This document shows positions 46,437 to 59,064 of a stretch of DNA of 64,000 nt, piece by piece. Positions within the stretch are counted from its first letter, which is position 1, and every line of letters starts with the position of its first letter. The stretch lies in contig NC_034009.1 in NCBI RefSeq assembly GCF_000346465.2, positions 2,571,399-2,635,398 on the forward strand. The letters run 5' to 3'. The notes below the pieces were generated by a model. That model was given only the letters and a program-made list of their open reading frames with translations. It was not told where the DNA came from and searched no databases. The stretch comes from Prunus persica (lineage: Eukaryota > Streptophyta > Magnoliopsida > Rosales > Rosaceae). A program made the position numbers and the translations under genes.

Positions 46437-46660
46437 TCATAGACGGAACTACACTATGGCTAGAGTAGGCTCTAGCCTTTAAAGGTTTGGAAAAATGAAA
46501 TTTAATACTATTTTTTACGCACTACACCTCATTTTACAAACAAATCTCTAGTTAGCTTCAAGTTTTCCCCTATGATAAAATAAATGGAATTTTATTTAGA
46601 TCTTTACCCATATAAGAAATAATAGCCCACCCCTATAAAAATTTCTAGTTCCGTCACCTA
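46437..46660. mobile_element. Possible hAT-type MITE
   Basis: The ends are ATAGACGGAACTACA and the reverse complement of TAGTTCCGTCACCTA, so the inner GACGGAACTA is inverted at the two ends about 220 bp apart. This resembles common plant hAT termini. A target duplication was not found. Confidence 0.4.
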
Positions 46661-47079
46661 GGGGTGCAATTTGGATTGGAAAATCCGATTCCAATCAATT
46701 ATGTTATGACAATTTCCGATTTTGGCAAGTCCAAATCAATTTCGACTTCTGAAAATTCCGATAAAAAATTGGATTGGAATTGGAATGTATCAAGAGATTT
46801 GCAAAAAATTCCTATCTAATCCGTCCAAAAATCAGCCCCACTCCCAAAAATTTGAGATTCCACCACAAAATCAATATAGTTAGAGTAATATTCTCTTACC
46901 AAATTTGTAATATATGCACTCATTTTAACTAGGGTAGTACCTACAAATATGAAGGCACCTACCTATTATATCTTTCAAGTAGTATATGTATGTAATTAAG
47001 TGTCTAAAATCAAAATTTACAGTTTAATATCCTCAACTTTTGCCCCACATAAAAAGGGTCCTTCAATTTCGATTTTTCG

Positions 47080-47287
47080 CCTCTTTGATTGGGGGTAATG
47101 TTCTCGAATTTTCACCGCTTTTTCTAAACACTAGGGACTCTTTGCATCTGTTTGGCTCTCTTGTTGTTCTTACTCTTAATTGTGGTTTATTTTTGTACCA
47201 CTCCCCTGTACTTTGGTTAGGCTCTTTTGCCTCCAATCTTTAGATAATAATATTTACATTTAAAAAATAAAAAAACAAAAAAAAAAC
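47080..47287 (+). mobile_element. LINE 3' tail relic
   Basis: The frame TRDSLHLFGSLVVLTLNCGL with short stop-rich sequence and an A-rich end (AAAAAATAAAAAAACAAAAA) looks like the 3' end of a plant LINE. It is weak evidence without protein domains. Confidence 0.35.
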
Positions 47288-47751
47288 TTTGTCCCACACC
47301 TCTGAACAAATTGACAGGATAGACTGTTTTTTGAATTTGTGGCTGAAATGGATGTTATATAAGTTATAACAACGTTCAACAATTGTTAATTATATAATAG
47401 TCCACTATAGTGATCTCCAGGCGCACCACAAATATACAAATTTTTATATAAAAAAACCCAAAAAACGTAGCCGCCAGTCCTTTCATTTGGAATGTGGCCA
47501 ACTTTATTTTTCACTGTGTAATGTCATTTTATTTTGTCGCAATCAAGCGAAAAAATACAATTAATTAAGAAAAAAGTAACAAAAATACAAAAAGAAAAGG
47601 CAAAGTTGATAGATTCCAAGCAAAGAAATGTAAGGTGTGGTCAAAAGCTAGACACTAATTCTTGGGTTTTACCACTACAGATTGGCGCTTACAAAGCAGT
47701 CTGCTGTTTCTGTTAGGCGTTTTTTTGGGTTGCAAAATTCGATGTTAGGCC

Positions 47752-48747
47752 CAAGGTTTAAAATATCGAGAGTTTCGAAAATATCGGTTGTTCAAAAACA
47801 CGGAAATATTGATGGAAATATCGAGAAAATATTGATATCGATAAAAATTGAATAAAAATCAAGAAAATTATGAGAAAAACTTGGAAATTTTTATTGAAAC
47901 TTTAGATGATGTTTATTTAGTCAATTGTCTATTATTTTATCACAAAAAATTGGAATAAAATGCATGGCATGGTGGGTTAGAGTGATTTAAGTTGATTATG
48001 CGCAACGACCTAACAAACACCGTGTCTTTAGAAAATATGTAGTAATTAGTGAAAGAAAATTAAACGCACCATAATTTTTTAGTTATAATAATTTACTACA
48101 ATATATTGCATATGATAAGATATATGAGCTTGACAAAAAAACAAAAACAAAATATATGAGTAACTTAGTACCACATAAAAAAAATTCCTATTAAAGTTAA
48201 AACTTAGTATCACATATAATGAACAATATTAAAACTCAATAGTGAATAATAATACAATTCCATAATATATAACCAAAAAAAAAAATCCATAATAAAATAA
48301 TAAATAAAATTAAACATATGCCTAAATTTATCATTAGGGATTGTTTTTTTAAATGGAAATTTATCCTAGATAATATTAGCTTGCAGAAATTTTTAAGACC
48401 ATATAAATATTACACGTTGTAACATTATTAATAAACTCATTCGCAGCGTGTTGGATAAGGCCTAGTAGATGGATGGGAAAGAGAGTGGTTAATCCCCTAG
48501 TTGGCAAAAGCGCCATTTCTCAACAAATTTCATTTATTTTTCAGTTTCAATTGCGATATTATTGATAATATCGCGATATATTGCCCAAATAAAGGACGAA
48601 CGAGTATGAAATTATCACCTCTGACATTATCGCGATAATATCGATATATTGACGATAATTAAGTGAATATGGCCTAAAATATCGATCATTTAAAAAAACG
48701 ATATTATCAACGAAATATCGCCAATAATTTCGATATTTAAGACTGTG
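47752..48747. mobile_element. Non-autonomous hAT element rich in ATATCG, 996 bp
   Basis: It is bounded by exact 8-bp duplications GTTAGGCC (47744-47751 and 48748-48755). The termini CAAGGTTTAAAATATCG and, read inward from the right, CACAGTCTTAAATATCG are inverted matches. Both ends are packed with ATATCG/CGATAT words, probably subterminal transposase-binding repeats. The middle is AT-rich and has no transposase. Size, TSD length and CA-start fit hAT. Confidence 0.8.
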
Positions 48748-48755
48748 GTTAGGCC

Positions 48756-50268
48756 TCACCAAGTTTTGGAGGCCGTGACTTGTGCTGGGGTTTAAGAGCA
48801 CTTGTGAATTGAACTGGCTGCAAGCTAGTATTGGGCTCAGTTATGAATACATAAAGACCTCAACTGAGGCCTGCTACCTACATACAGTCTCTGTTTTGTT
48901 GAAAAAGTTGTGAGTTCAAATGTCATGAACGGCAGTTGTTTTTTATTTTTTATTTTTAATACAAGCTTTAGTCTTAAACTACAAGGCGAGAAGAGTTTCT
49001 CTCACACACGCATTTGCGTTGTTGAATGAAAAATAATAATAATAATTTGCTCGAGTCATTCTGAAGACGAGTTTGGTTAAAGGTGGACTTCAAAGGCTAC
49101 AAATCTAATAACAGAGATATGGAAAACGAAATTTATTTCCTCCTTTGCAATTGTTCCTCTCATGTTAAACACAAAACATGCATGCTCATTCATTCTCTCT
49201 CCAATCTTGACCATTTTTCATTTGTTGGGCTTTTATTTGTGGTGGTGGTGTTATTCGAATTTGTTCTCTCCTGCTTGCCTGGACTTGTTTGTGTCATTTG
49301 TCAACTACTAGTACTACGAATCCCAGCGTTACTTTGACAAGTAAAGTACTTGTGTTTGGGACAAATTTGTCTGTCGTCAGCAGTGGTATGTATATATATT
49401 CTTAACCTTTATATCCTTGTCCAAATTGCTCTTCTAAATTAATCATTTCTTTCTTGGGTTGGGACTAATCCTGGCTTCATCTTAAATTCTTAATGGATGA
49501 GAAAAGAATTTCATGAAACAAAGATTCTCTGTTTGTGTTTGGAAACAAGGTTCTCTATTTTCCTGTTGCGTGATTCTAAAGTTTGTCAGTGGACTAAGCA
49601 AGTCCTGTATTGTCTCTTCTTCAATCTTTATTATGCCTTTCACCAAGGAGACCAAAATATAATCTAGATAGTGATCCAACTTTCTCCTTTTTTCAGGATT
49701 TGCAAAAATCAGGAGATTGTTTTTTGTACTTTTCAAGCACCTCTTGCACTTTTCTAGCCAAGTCTAAATAACAATTTTTAAATTTATTTTATCAAAGATC
49801 TGAGCCAATCAAACTAACACTCCATTGGTAGTATTATAATTTTTGAAAGGATTCATTTTCCACAACAACAAAATAAAATAAAATAATAAAAATTATGAGT
49901 ATTCTCTATTGAGAATGCCCTCAATATAAGAAAAGTAAGAATTTCAGTATTGTCATAGCCCATATTGCAATAGTGGTATTTATATTTCTAGTATGAAAAG
50001 ATATCTCAAATTATTTTTTATATTAGAAGCCGTCTCAAGTTCGAATCTCTTTTTTACGTTGATAATAACAACATATTATTAGAGATACCATACACATACA
50101 TGTGCATATGTGTATATCATACCACGTCATGACTAAAACAAATTATGACATGAAAAAATGTGCTTGCTAAACCATGGTTGAACAACATATATTATTTTAT
50201 AGAAGGGAAATGTGTTCAACTCACTAAACAACAAGGGAAGAAAAAGGTTACACAAACACAACTCAATT
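48756..50268. other. Spacer between the first two ERFs
   Basis: A SINE-like piece (GTTGTGAGTTCAAATGTCATG, then T-rich and CTACAAGGCGAGAAGAG) lies at about 48880-49030. Otherwise there is AT-rich sequence and no supported gene. Confidence 0.4.
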
Positions 50269-50760
50269 TCACTTCCGTTTGTTTTTCTCCTCTTGAGAAT
50301 CAAGAAGGTCCTCCAACACATGGTCATCCAAATACTCAATCTCAAAGACTTGCCTTCCTTGTCCAGTAGATGAACTTCCACCAGGAGCAGCAGCAGCAGC
50401 AGCAGCAGAAGAAGAAGAAGAAGAAGAAGATGAAGAAGAAGAAGAAGAAGAAAATGATGATGAGAATCTAGGAGGATGAGGAGGAGAGCCCATAACTTGA
50501 GAATAATACTCATTTGGAAAGTTGAGTATGGCAAGATGACCCCTTAAATTAAAAGCAGCTCTGTCATAAGCCCTTGCAGCTTCTTCAGCCGTATCAAATG
50601 TGCCAAGCCACAGACGAGCACCTTGCCTTGAAGGGTCTCTTATCTCAGAAGCAAACTTCCCCCATGGCCTCCTTCGGACTCCCCGATAACGCACTTCTTC
50701 GCTTCCCTTCTCTTCCATTCCTTGCTTCTGTAGATCCTTTCCTCTACGAGGGTCTTCCAT
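50269..50760 (-). CDS. Small AP2/ERF factor with EDLL motif, group IXc (ERF098 type)
   Basis: An intronless gene of 163 aa on the minus strand. The AP2 domain is at residues 24-82 ([38 protein letters not shown]). An unusual homopolymer linker follows, with about 19 Ser and then 7 Ala encoded by TCT/TCA and GCT triplet runs (50394-50456). The EDLL motif [17 protein letters not shown] (138-154) and a basic tail NKRK end the protein. The EDLL motif is a known strong transcription activation element from ERF98/TDR1. The triplet runs suggest length variation between individuals. A TATA box, CTATAAATATA, lies about 100 bp upstream (50863-50873 on the plus strand). Confidence 0.93.
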   Translation of the reverse strand: MEDPRRGKDLQKQGMEEKGSEEVRYRGVRRRPWGKFASEIRDPSRQGARLWLGTFDTAEEAARAYDRAAFNLRGHLAILNFPNEYYSQVMGSPPHPPRFSSSFSSSSSSSSSSSSSSSAAAAAAAPGGSSSTGQGRQVFEIEYLDDHVLEDLLDSQEEKNKRK

Positions 50761-50862
50761 AATTTCTAGCTTGATTCTTTGAATAATTTCTGGTGGTCGT
50801 TAATTTTGACAAGCCTTTCTGTTTTTGGTTTAAAATATGGTGGCATATAATGTATCTCATTG

Positions 50863-50873
50863 ATATATTTATA
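50863..50873 (-). promoter_or_regulatory. TATA box of the minus-strand ERF
   Basis: CTATAAATATA on the minus strand, about 100 bp before the ATG at 50760, at a normal distance for a short leader. Confidence 0.6.
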
Positions 50874-51589
50874 GGTGTTTGATTTTGGGACAAATGGGGT
50901 CATATCACATATGACTTAGATGTACTGTGATTGTGAGAGTCCACATGAACGTGGATTGACCAAGCGTAAATGGATGTTTCTTGGAAGGTTCTTCATCTTC
51001 ATGTATATTAATTATTATCATCTAGGGCTATAATAGAGGTGCAAAAATTCGATTCTTCGACTCTTTCTATGATCAAATTCAAAAAGGGTTTGTAAATCTC
51101 TTTTCTTGATAGGCATTTTCTTTCAAATGGGCTTCGAATTCTATCTTTTTATGTTCATATTATGTGAGAATAATAGATTGTGTTGGTTGGTAATAGTTTT
51201 TTTCTTTCTTTCACTGAACCATTGAACTGTATTGTCACTTTACACAGAATATGTAGAGATTGATTCCCATATCACAAAGATTGGAGGAATTAGACCCACA
51301 GAATATGAATGCGTAAGTGATTCCATCCTAATAACTAAGAATATTACAAGCATGCACTAGCCATACAATTTTGGTTGAAGGCAAAAATAGGAAACTCAGG
51401 AAAAGCAAGATAAGGTCTCAAGGGGTATAATTTTCCTATTTGGTGGAAAAGTGGACTGCTATATATTGTCCCCTTGCACTACTCCCTCGTAATATGCTTT
51501 GATCATTGTAGGGATTTCAGATATGAGATTTTTCAAATCATATCAAATTATTCAAATTTTATTTTATTTGATATGAAGCATATAGAATA

Positions 51590-51793
51590 TGAAAATATTT
51601 TTGCTCACTACTTTAACCTAATGTGTACTCTCACCATCATTCTCAACACTTGACACATGTTCATAGGCATAACTATAGTTAACTCTTTGTTTTGTATTTG
51701 TGGAACCATAGTTATGCCCATGTACACATGTCAAGTGTTGAGAAAAGTGGTGATGGTACACATTGGGTTAAAATAGTGAGCAAGAATGCTTCG
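51590..51793. mobile_element. Palindromic MITE, Mutator-like, copy 1 (204 bp)
   Basis: It is flanked by an exact 9-bp duplication TATAGAATA (51581-51589 and 51794-51802). The two halves are inverted copies: TTGCTCACTACTTTAACC, TCTCAACACTTGACACATGT and GCATAACTATAGTTA on the left are mirrored on the right. The same sequence occurs at 59065-59264. The 9-bp duplication suggests Mutator-type transposition. Confidence 0.85.
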
Positions 51794-51802
51794 TATAGAA
51801 TA

Positions 51803-52294
51803 GCATTCAAACATTAACGACTCATTTTGGCTCACTCCACACTATAATTCTTTGATCAAAGTCATTCATTCTGCATTCCATGATCATGGTTGCAAATATA
51901 CACTCAAATTGAAAAAAATATATAAATTTCGACACAACGATATTTTAAATTACTCTAATGTATATGGAGGGGAACAAACTTAGATACAAGTGGGTGAGTA
52001 CACTGCCTTGGCCAATGGCCATAACCCACACCTGCTCAAGTTGAAAATCTTTGAGTATTTGTGAATATTTTCATTATGTCTCATAATGTGTTCATCTATT
52101 TATTTTATCACAATTAAAATAACTAAATGATTTTTCATTTTGAATATTTTTTTATTTATAGAAATGATCTTTCAATGAGTACCTAAAATTGAATGATTCA
52201 AATCATATAATATATTATGGAGCGGACCTGGTGATTAATTAACGTAATGTTGTCAATCAATATGGTCATAAAATGTGATCCCTTTACCTTTATT
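51803..52294. other. Spacer, nothing recognised
   Basis: AT-rich, with no coding sequence or repeat noted. Confidence 0.4.
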
Positions 52295-52724
52295 TGTAAA
52301 AAGTGCTACTATTTCCACTCTATGTCCTATTTTCGCACCCACATAACCTTTCCAACTACCATGTAAATTTGAAAAAACACAATCCTATCTTTTCACACAT
52401 CATTATTCCTAAAATACCCTTAATTATTAATTCAAGCAAATTCTCTTTGCTAATCATTAGTAGTTGAGATATTGAGAGGATGAAGTTGTGTTTGATGGAC
52501 TGGATAAATGCTTTAGCAACTGAGGAGTCGTACACTTTCTTCTTCTTTATTTTTTCTTTTTGTCAAACGATGGAATAGGTGGGTTACATGAGTTGAGGTT
52601 TCTTTTCCCCAAGTCCTTAGAAATCATTTTACAAAGGGAAAAATTTGTCTTTAAAATTTTAAAAATAAAATAGGCAAAAAAATAGAACATGGGGTGGAAA
52701 TAACAATACTCTTTATAAAACAAA
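52295..52724. mobile_element. Probable MITE with diverged inverted ends
   Basis: The left end (TGTAAAAAGTGCTACTATTT, then CCACTCTATGTCCTATTTT) and the reverse complement of the right end (TATAAAGAGTATTGTTATTT, then CCACCCCATGTTCTATTTT) match over about 40 bp. No clear target duplication was found. Confidence 0.45.
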
Positions 52725-53092
52725 ACATAAAAAGAGAATATATAAGAATAACCAAATGATCTTGAGTACATCATATATTCTTCTGTCCAAACAATCGAAA
52801 AATTCCTAAAGTATTAAAAAGTGGCATAGGATTAAAGTAAAATTCAGACCCTCCCTCTTCCAGAAATAAAACCAAGACACTCTCGTCGTTTAAAAAAACA
52901 TGTTCTCAAATACCACTATAGTAATACTGATATTCAAGAGCATTTCTCTTGCAAGATGGCAAATCAAATAACCTTTTTTTCTTCTTTTCCAAATGGGATA
53001 AAATATAAGTTTTGGTAAACCTTGAAGACAAATTATATGTCATTAACTACCAAACCAATAACTCGTCCGTAAAAAAGAAAGTGAAAACCTAA

Positions 53093-53474
53093 GGGCCGTT
53101 TGATAATCATTTCAATTTTAGTTTTTCATTTTAATTTTTCATTTTTTGTGCTAGAGCATAGAGGAAAAAGAGGGAGAGGGGAAGTGAGAATGAGAATGAA
53201 GATGAGATTGAGAGGGAATATGAGAGAGGAGGATGGGAGGAATGAGTAACAAAAGTGAAAACAAAAACTAAAAACTGAAATCTATTTGAAATTGTTTTCA
53301 CATTCAAGTTTTCGTTTTCACTTTTGTTACTACTCCCTCCCATCCTCCCCTCTTATCCTCTCTCTCAATCTCATCCTTACTCTCATTCTCACTCTCATTT
53401 TCCTCTATACTCTAGCACAAAAATAAAATAAAAAAAAATAAAAACTAAAAATAAAATGGTTATCAAATGAGGCC
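53093..53474. mobile_element. Foldback Tourist-like MITE, 382 bp
   Basis: It starts GGGCCGTTTGATAATCATTT and ends with the inverse of GGCCTCATTTGATAACCATT, flanked by TAA duplications (53090-53092 and 53475-53477). The arms are long and purine/pyrimidine-biased (GAGAATGAGAATGAAGATG on the left, its mirror on the right), so the transcript would form a long hairpin. Confidence 0.75.
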
Positions 53475-53477
53475 TAA

Positions 53478-54600
53478 GTTACCTAACCTAATATTATTAT
53501 TTTTTCCTTCCAAAACCTAACCTAATAAATTTCTTGGAGGTAAAAAAATTAGGCGCTATATCTATCAATTGGAAAACAAGAAGAGTGCGGACTCATGCCC
53601 CAAGCATTTTGTGATCACTGATTACGTCGTTAAAAACAGTGTGACATACATAACCAATGGGCTGTGCCCGCTCGGAAAGTGAATCCCAAAAAGATTTTGT
53701 TATTTGTCTTTAAATATTTGTTTTGGTTACAAAGAAGGCTTGCTTTTTTATTTATTTATTATTTATTTTATCTTGCTCTCGAAATATGGGCAAAAGAAGA
53801 AGAATTGAGGGTTTCTTTTGTTTCATGATTAGAGAAACGTCAATCTATACTAATGGGAATTGTCAAAGCTTGCATACGTTAGGCCATACGCACAAGGAAA
53901 CATGATGAGCTCCAGCAGATTAGTTTTTTTCATAGGTTCATCCAGGACAGAATCTTTATAGGATCAGAAGCTATAGAAAATGGTCCAATTCGTGTAAACG
54001 AAAGCTTTGACATTGCCAAGATATTCAAAAGGAGCTCCTCACTAACTCCAATTTAGTATTAATTTAAAAAACAAAAAGGTAAGCAAGGAACTAAGAAACA
54101 AAACCAAAAAATAATAATAATTAAAGCAAAGAAAACTGAGAGAATTTGGTTTGAATGTCCTAGAACATGGAGACCAGATCATCCCTAGCTACTTTAAACT
54201 GTTAATGAAGCTTTGTATTGAGGCAGATTTAGTCTTGGATCAATTTAAAAAGATGAAGGAATTGCATTCTTATTTGCCAACACCTTTCCGATTTTATTAA
54301 TTACAACTCCTTAATCATGGTTGTTTGACCCTCTAAATTCTAATCCTTTGAATATTGTAGCATGCACTTTTTTCAAATGTTAGATATATGTGGTTGTTGT
54401 TTGAAAATGAAAACATGATCAAGCGAAAACTTAGCACAAAGAGCCAAAATTTGTAAGCATCTTGAATGGAAAATAATATTGAAAAGATGCATAGCTTTAT
54501 GGGCATCTATGCCTTTTTAACAAAGAGTGGAGAAACCGTGTGAACCTAATTCTCATCGAGGAAAAGCAGTTTCAGAATCTAAATCTCTCAAATGAAAATT
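53478..54600. other. Spacer, nothing recognised
   Basis: AT-rich sequence with short open frames only. Confidence 0.4.
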
Positions 54601-54840
54601 GGGGATAGCGGGGATAGCGGTGTTTTGTCGAGGTATCATAGAATGTCAAAAACTTTTGACAATGTCAAGATATAAACCTTGTGAACGTAAGAGATTTATA
54701 AACCTTTTAACAATGCCAAGGTATCATAGAATGCAAAAAAACTTACTTGTAACGGGGATAGCGGTGTTTTGCTATCCCCAGCTAATTATACAATGACATG
54801 TAGAAAAATTATCCTACGTGTCATTGCATTATTGATCGGG
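54601..54840. repeat. Local direct and inverted repeats around GGGGATAGCGG
   Basis: The 18-mer GGGGATAGCGGTGTTTTG occurs at 54610-54627 and 54754-54771. GTATCATAGAATG occurs twice between them. The second 18-mer is followed by CTATCCCC, an inverted copy of its own start. A CAATGACATG/CGTGTCATTG hairpin follows at about 54792-54827. It could be a decayed MITE. Confidence 0.5.
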
Positions 54841-56166
54841 AATAGCAAAATAAGAGTTTTTTCCCATAAAATGAAGCTACGAGTTGAGCATGAATTGGGT
54901 GCTCTAAAATACATTTTATGCTCGCATTGGCCCATCAATAATGCATGAGTTGCTGGGTTTATCATTTGAAAGTTATACAATTTGTTACACAAGTGGAACT
55001 CTAGATAACACAATTTGAAGCCCATTCCAAATTGCAACAGTGTTTTTAGTTGTATCCAAATTTGTTCTTTAAAAAAAGCTCCTCATTTTGGGAGAAAAAT
55101 CCCCTCCTAAGGCCTTAACTTGGTTTGCAAATGCTAAGGAGAGATTTCAGGCCCATTTTAGTTGACCCAGGTAGATATCTTCAGATTTAAAGAATCATAA
55201 TGAGATGGAACAAAATATAAATATATGTTCGAATCTTCCCGTTCTTAATATCGTTTGTATAAATAAAACAACATAATATATAAATAATATCCTTTAATGA
55301 ATCGAAATATTGTAGCCAAAAACCTATAGTGGTGTTACTACACCTGGAGGCGGCTATAAGATCCTTAATTCACAGTCTAATTGATAATTATGAACTAATT
55401 TAGGTTGATTTTTTTAGTAATCAACTATACAACAAATTTTCATATATTTTGTTACTGATGAATCAAATCGTGCTCGAGTATAGCCAGTGAGCATTTGTCT
55501 CTTACAAGGATGATAAAGACGTACTAATTTGGATGAGATCCACATAGAAAGAAGAAAAAGCTCTGCCGGTCAAATTCAATCACCAAAATGCAGATGCATT
55601 GAGCCTAGCCATAAAAATCCAATGCTACCAACCAAAAATATATATTTTTTGGAGGCTGATTAATGAAATGAAGCCCCTTTTGCAGTCCTAGGGTTGCATG
55701 TTTATAATGTGAACTGGGGTTGAGGTCGTAAAATGATGAGTGAGAGTTTGCTGTGGGAGTGAAAAACTCATGGGGACCCAGATGACCTAACAACTCATTA
55801 CCTGAGCACCTAGATTTGACTACATTAAGGTTTATATTTTACCTGGGAAATATTCTGCAATCAATTACTTTGTCATCTTTTCACAACATCTGTACTAATA
55901 TTATAATCCTTAGTTTCATAATGTATGTACAGATTCATGTACCATTTACATCTTTTTAAACAGAAATGGTTCATCCCTTTATCCAGCTTTCATGTTTGAT
56001 GATGATATCAAACTTATCTTTTGGTTCGTTTCTTCTTAATTTCAAAGAGTTTGGCATATCAGATTTTGGATCAGAATTGTTAATTAGATAACATTATATA
56101 TGCGCACGCGCTTGTAATTATAATGCATCATATTATGACAACATAACATGCTAGATATATATATAT
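54841..56166. other. Spacer, nothing recognised
   Basis: AT-rich, no supported gene or element. Confidence 0.4.
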
Positions 56167-56176
56167 ATATATCTAG

Positions 56177-56359
56177 CAGTCCCGATCTCTTGGACCACAG
56201 GAATCCAAGAGATTTGTGGTCACTCACCGTTGGATGTAAATTTAACGGTTCACTCAATCTTGAACTCCTTTTAAGAAACTTTTTTGAATCATTAGATTAA
56301 TATCCAACGGTGAGTGACCACAATCTCTTGGACTCCTGTGGTCCAAGAGATCAGGACTG
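56177..56359. mobile_element. Palindromic MITE, 183 bp
   Basis: The two halves are long inverted copies: CAGTCCCGATCTCTTGGACC on the left and the reverse complement of GGTCCAAGAGATCAGGACTG on the right, continued by the GTGGTCACTCACCGTTGGAT segment. The flanks are ATATATCTAG on both sides (56167-56176 and 56360-56369), a 9-10 bp duplication inside a TA-rich site. A partial copy is buried in the hAT element at 22119-22799. Confidence 0.82.
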
Positions 56360-56369
56360 ATATATCTAG

Positions 56370-57401
56370 TAAGTGATCGTTCCTATTTTTAATTGTGACT
56401 ATTTCCACATTATTACTTAAGAAAATCCTGATTTAAGGATGATTTTAATATCCTTTTATTCCTTTACACAACCTATACGGCTATACCTATGGATAGGATG
56501 TCCTACAATATAATAATGTTAAATTTTTTGCGAAAGTATAATATATTAATGTTGGGAATCATAAGGATGAAGGGAACAGATGTAACACATAATAATAAAA
56601 ATTACAAAAGATGTTGGGACATTGGTTTGATATGATTATTGGGGGATCGTATCAACTTTTTAACTTTTTTAGCAGTGAGAAAGAAAAAAAGTGATGATTT
56701 GTAACTCAAGCAATTAAAAATGATTATTTTTACTCACGAGATTTTGTGTTTGAATTCTCTCTTTCTCAATATCACTTATAATAGTAATCAAAGTTTCTTT
56801 AAATTTTTATTAACTAATAGTGATTTATAACAAGGATTACTAATCCTTAAATTTTTTAGGAATCATTCATCAATATTTGTGAATGACTAATTTTTCTCAA
56901 TCTTTTTTTACCTTGGTTCATTTTTTCAATTTTCCAAAATTACTCTCATAGAAAAATAAACACTAAAAGTTTTTAAAGACAAAAAGTTTAGTCCTTGTGT
57001 TTTTTGTTTTAGATGTAGGTCCTTTGACATTTATTTTTTTTTTGTTGTGTCAATTTTACCCTTTGAGGTAAATAAGGAAAACACACTGAAAATCTAAAAT
57101 TAATGCATTATTTCCTTGTAATTGAATTCCATAATTTAATTTTTGAATTATTTCCTTGATAATATTCCTAATATATCGATAAAATACAATTTTACCAATA
57201 AAAAGTAAAGACCCACATATTATACCAAACAAACACCCACATTAAATTATATACCTAACTTACAGGTAAATAGTGTTAGGAACATAAATTAAAAGACTAC
57301 CTTTAAGTCAGATACAAAAATAGACAAAATAAAATTGTATGTTACCTATTTAAAAAAAGTACATAAAATACTATTACACATTGTTAAAAATATGAAAAAA
57401 C

Positions 57402-57442
<41 letters not shown>

Positions 57443-59064
57443 CCTATGCAATATGACATAAATGACTATTACCTGATTCAAGTCATAAAGGGCAACATTG
57501 GAACAAAAAATAATTTTAAAAATAAAATAATAAAAAGATTACATCATAAAATATTAAAAAGAGAATGTAATTCTATGTGGCACAAAAGTCAAAAGACTTA
57601 GATCAAAGTCACCAAATTCGAGGATTAAATCCAACTCCTTAATATGAATTTGAATCTATATCAACTTTTCTATAGTTTTAATTTATGATGTGGGTTATTT
57701 GGTAATAAAATGTGCCATAAATGCATTCCTAAGTCATTGAAAAGCATACCAATATGTGGATTTGATCGGTGCCAGTCCTTGAACTTTAGATATGCTTACT
57801 TTTAGTCGTATCACAAAGCCAATAAATTTAGGGAACCGGCGGAGCTCCAGGTTTCACTTTCACTCCTTCATAAGAAAGACAACATGTATGAGATTTCACA
57901 TTCCAAAAAAGGTGCTCACCAAACATAAGAGACTATTCCTGCCTCAAGATAATGGTTAGTGTCAATATCCTTAAATACATGTTCATTTTTAATGCAGAAG
58001 CTCGTGGTCCAATTTTTAATATATATATATATATATATTGCCACTCGGCATTACTACGTGGCATCGAAGGAATTTTTCTTATAGATCCTAAGACCTATTT
58101 TCATTTGGCACTGATAATAACAGTATAACTAAAAAGATTGTACTAAAAGGAAATCATTGCCATGTACATGGTAATCAAACGAAAATGAAAAGAATTACTT
58201 GTTATTGTAGTAACTAAGGGGCGCAGTCTTGGCCTTGAAGATTTTTGGAAATATTAAGATGGTCCTAAGTGCACGGGAGGGTGGGGCATATGAAAGTGGC
58301 AAGTTAAATGTGAAAAATATATGAATGGACCATATACCATGAATCTGTAGGCATCATTGCTGGCCTAACTGGTTAGTCAAATTAATAGTGATGAATTTGG
58401 CTTTTTGGAATCTTCCTCAAATTTGTTTTAATTTCTGTAGAAGAAAAAAAAAAGGTTTAATTTTAAATTTATATAAACCCTTGGATGGTGGTGGTGATAG
58501 GGAGTGGTGAGCAAGACTATCTCATCAGACCATTTGAGCACATGTGATATATAGATGCAGGTAATTAGTTTTTTTATTTTTTTTAATTTATAAATTCCAA
58601 AATTTCCTCTTAAATATCTATTTTTCTAGAAAAGAAGAAAGAAAGTAGTTGTTTGACAAAAGAAAAAAAGAGGAAAGAAAGTAGTTCAAGTTGGAACAGA
58701 AATTACCCTGCAGTTTCCTTATGTTTTTTTTTTTCCGTTTATTCTCTTACTTTTCAATATCCATTTCCTTTAATTATTTTTGTGGATATGTTTATGATAA
58801 ATAAATAAATAAGCAATCGAAGTTGGATTAGTCTTACCTGATCGACTGGTGACATGAGCACTAATTGCAATCTGCACCCTTGTCCCCCTTTCACGAGATC
58901 GGTTGAAATGGCAGCAAAAGTCCTTCAAGACCAAATTTGCATCAAACAATTTGGACCATAAGTTTCCCACCACATCCCCATATATATGGTAAAAAATAAA
59001 AATAAAAATAAAAAACCAAATTTGGTATTTTGGTTTGAAGGTTACAATAGTGGTATAAAATCGT
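56370..59064. other. Spacer with microsatellites
   Basis: It contains a compound (TA)n-(CA)n-(TA)n repeat at 57402-57442 and (TA)n at about 58018-58040. No gene was recognised. Confidence 0.5.

Noticed and set aside
48880..49035. A tRNA-like B-box (GTGAGTTCAAATG) as a tRNA gene
   Set aside because: There is no matching A-box or cloverleaf; at most it is a SINE relic.
50133..50534. A Leu-rich 133-codon minus-strand frame
   Set aside because: It is the ERF gene's triplet-repeat region read in another frame.
53131..53343. A 70-codon minus-strand frame rich in Ser and Leu
   Set aside because: It is one arm of the foldback MITE.
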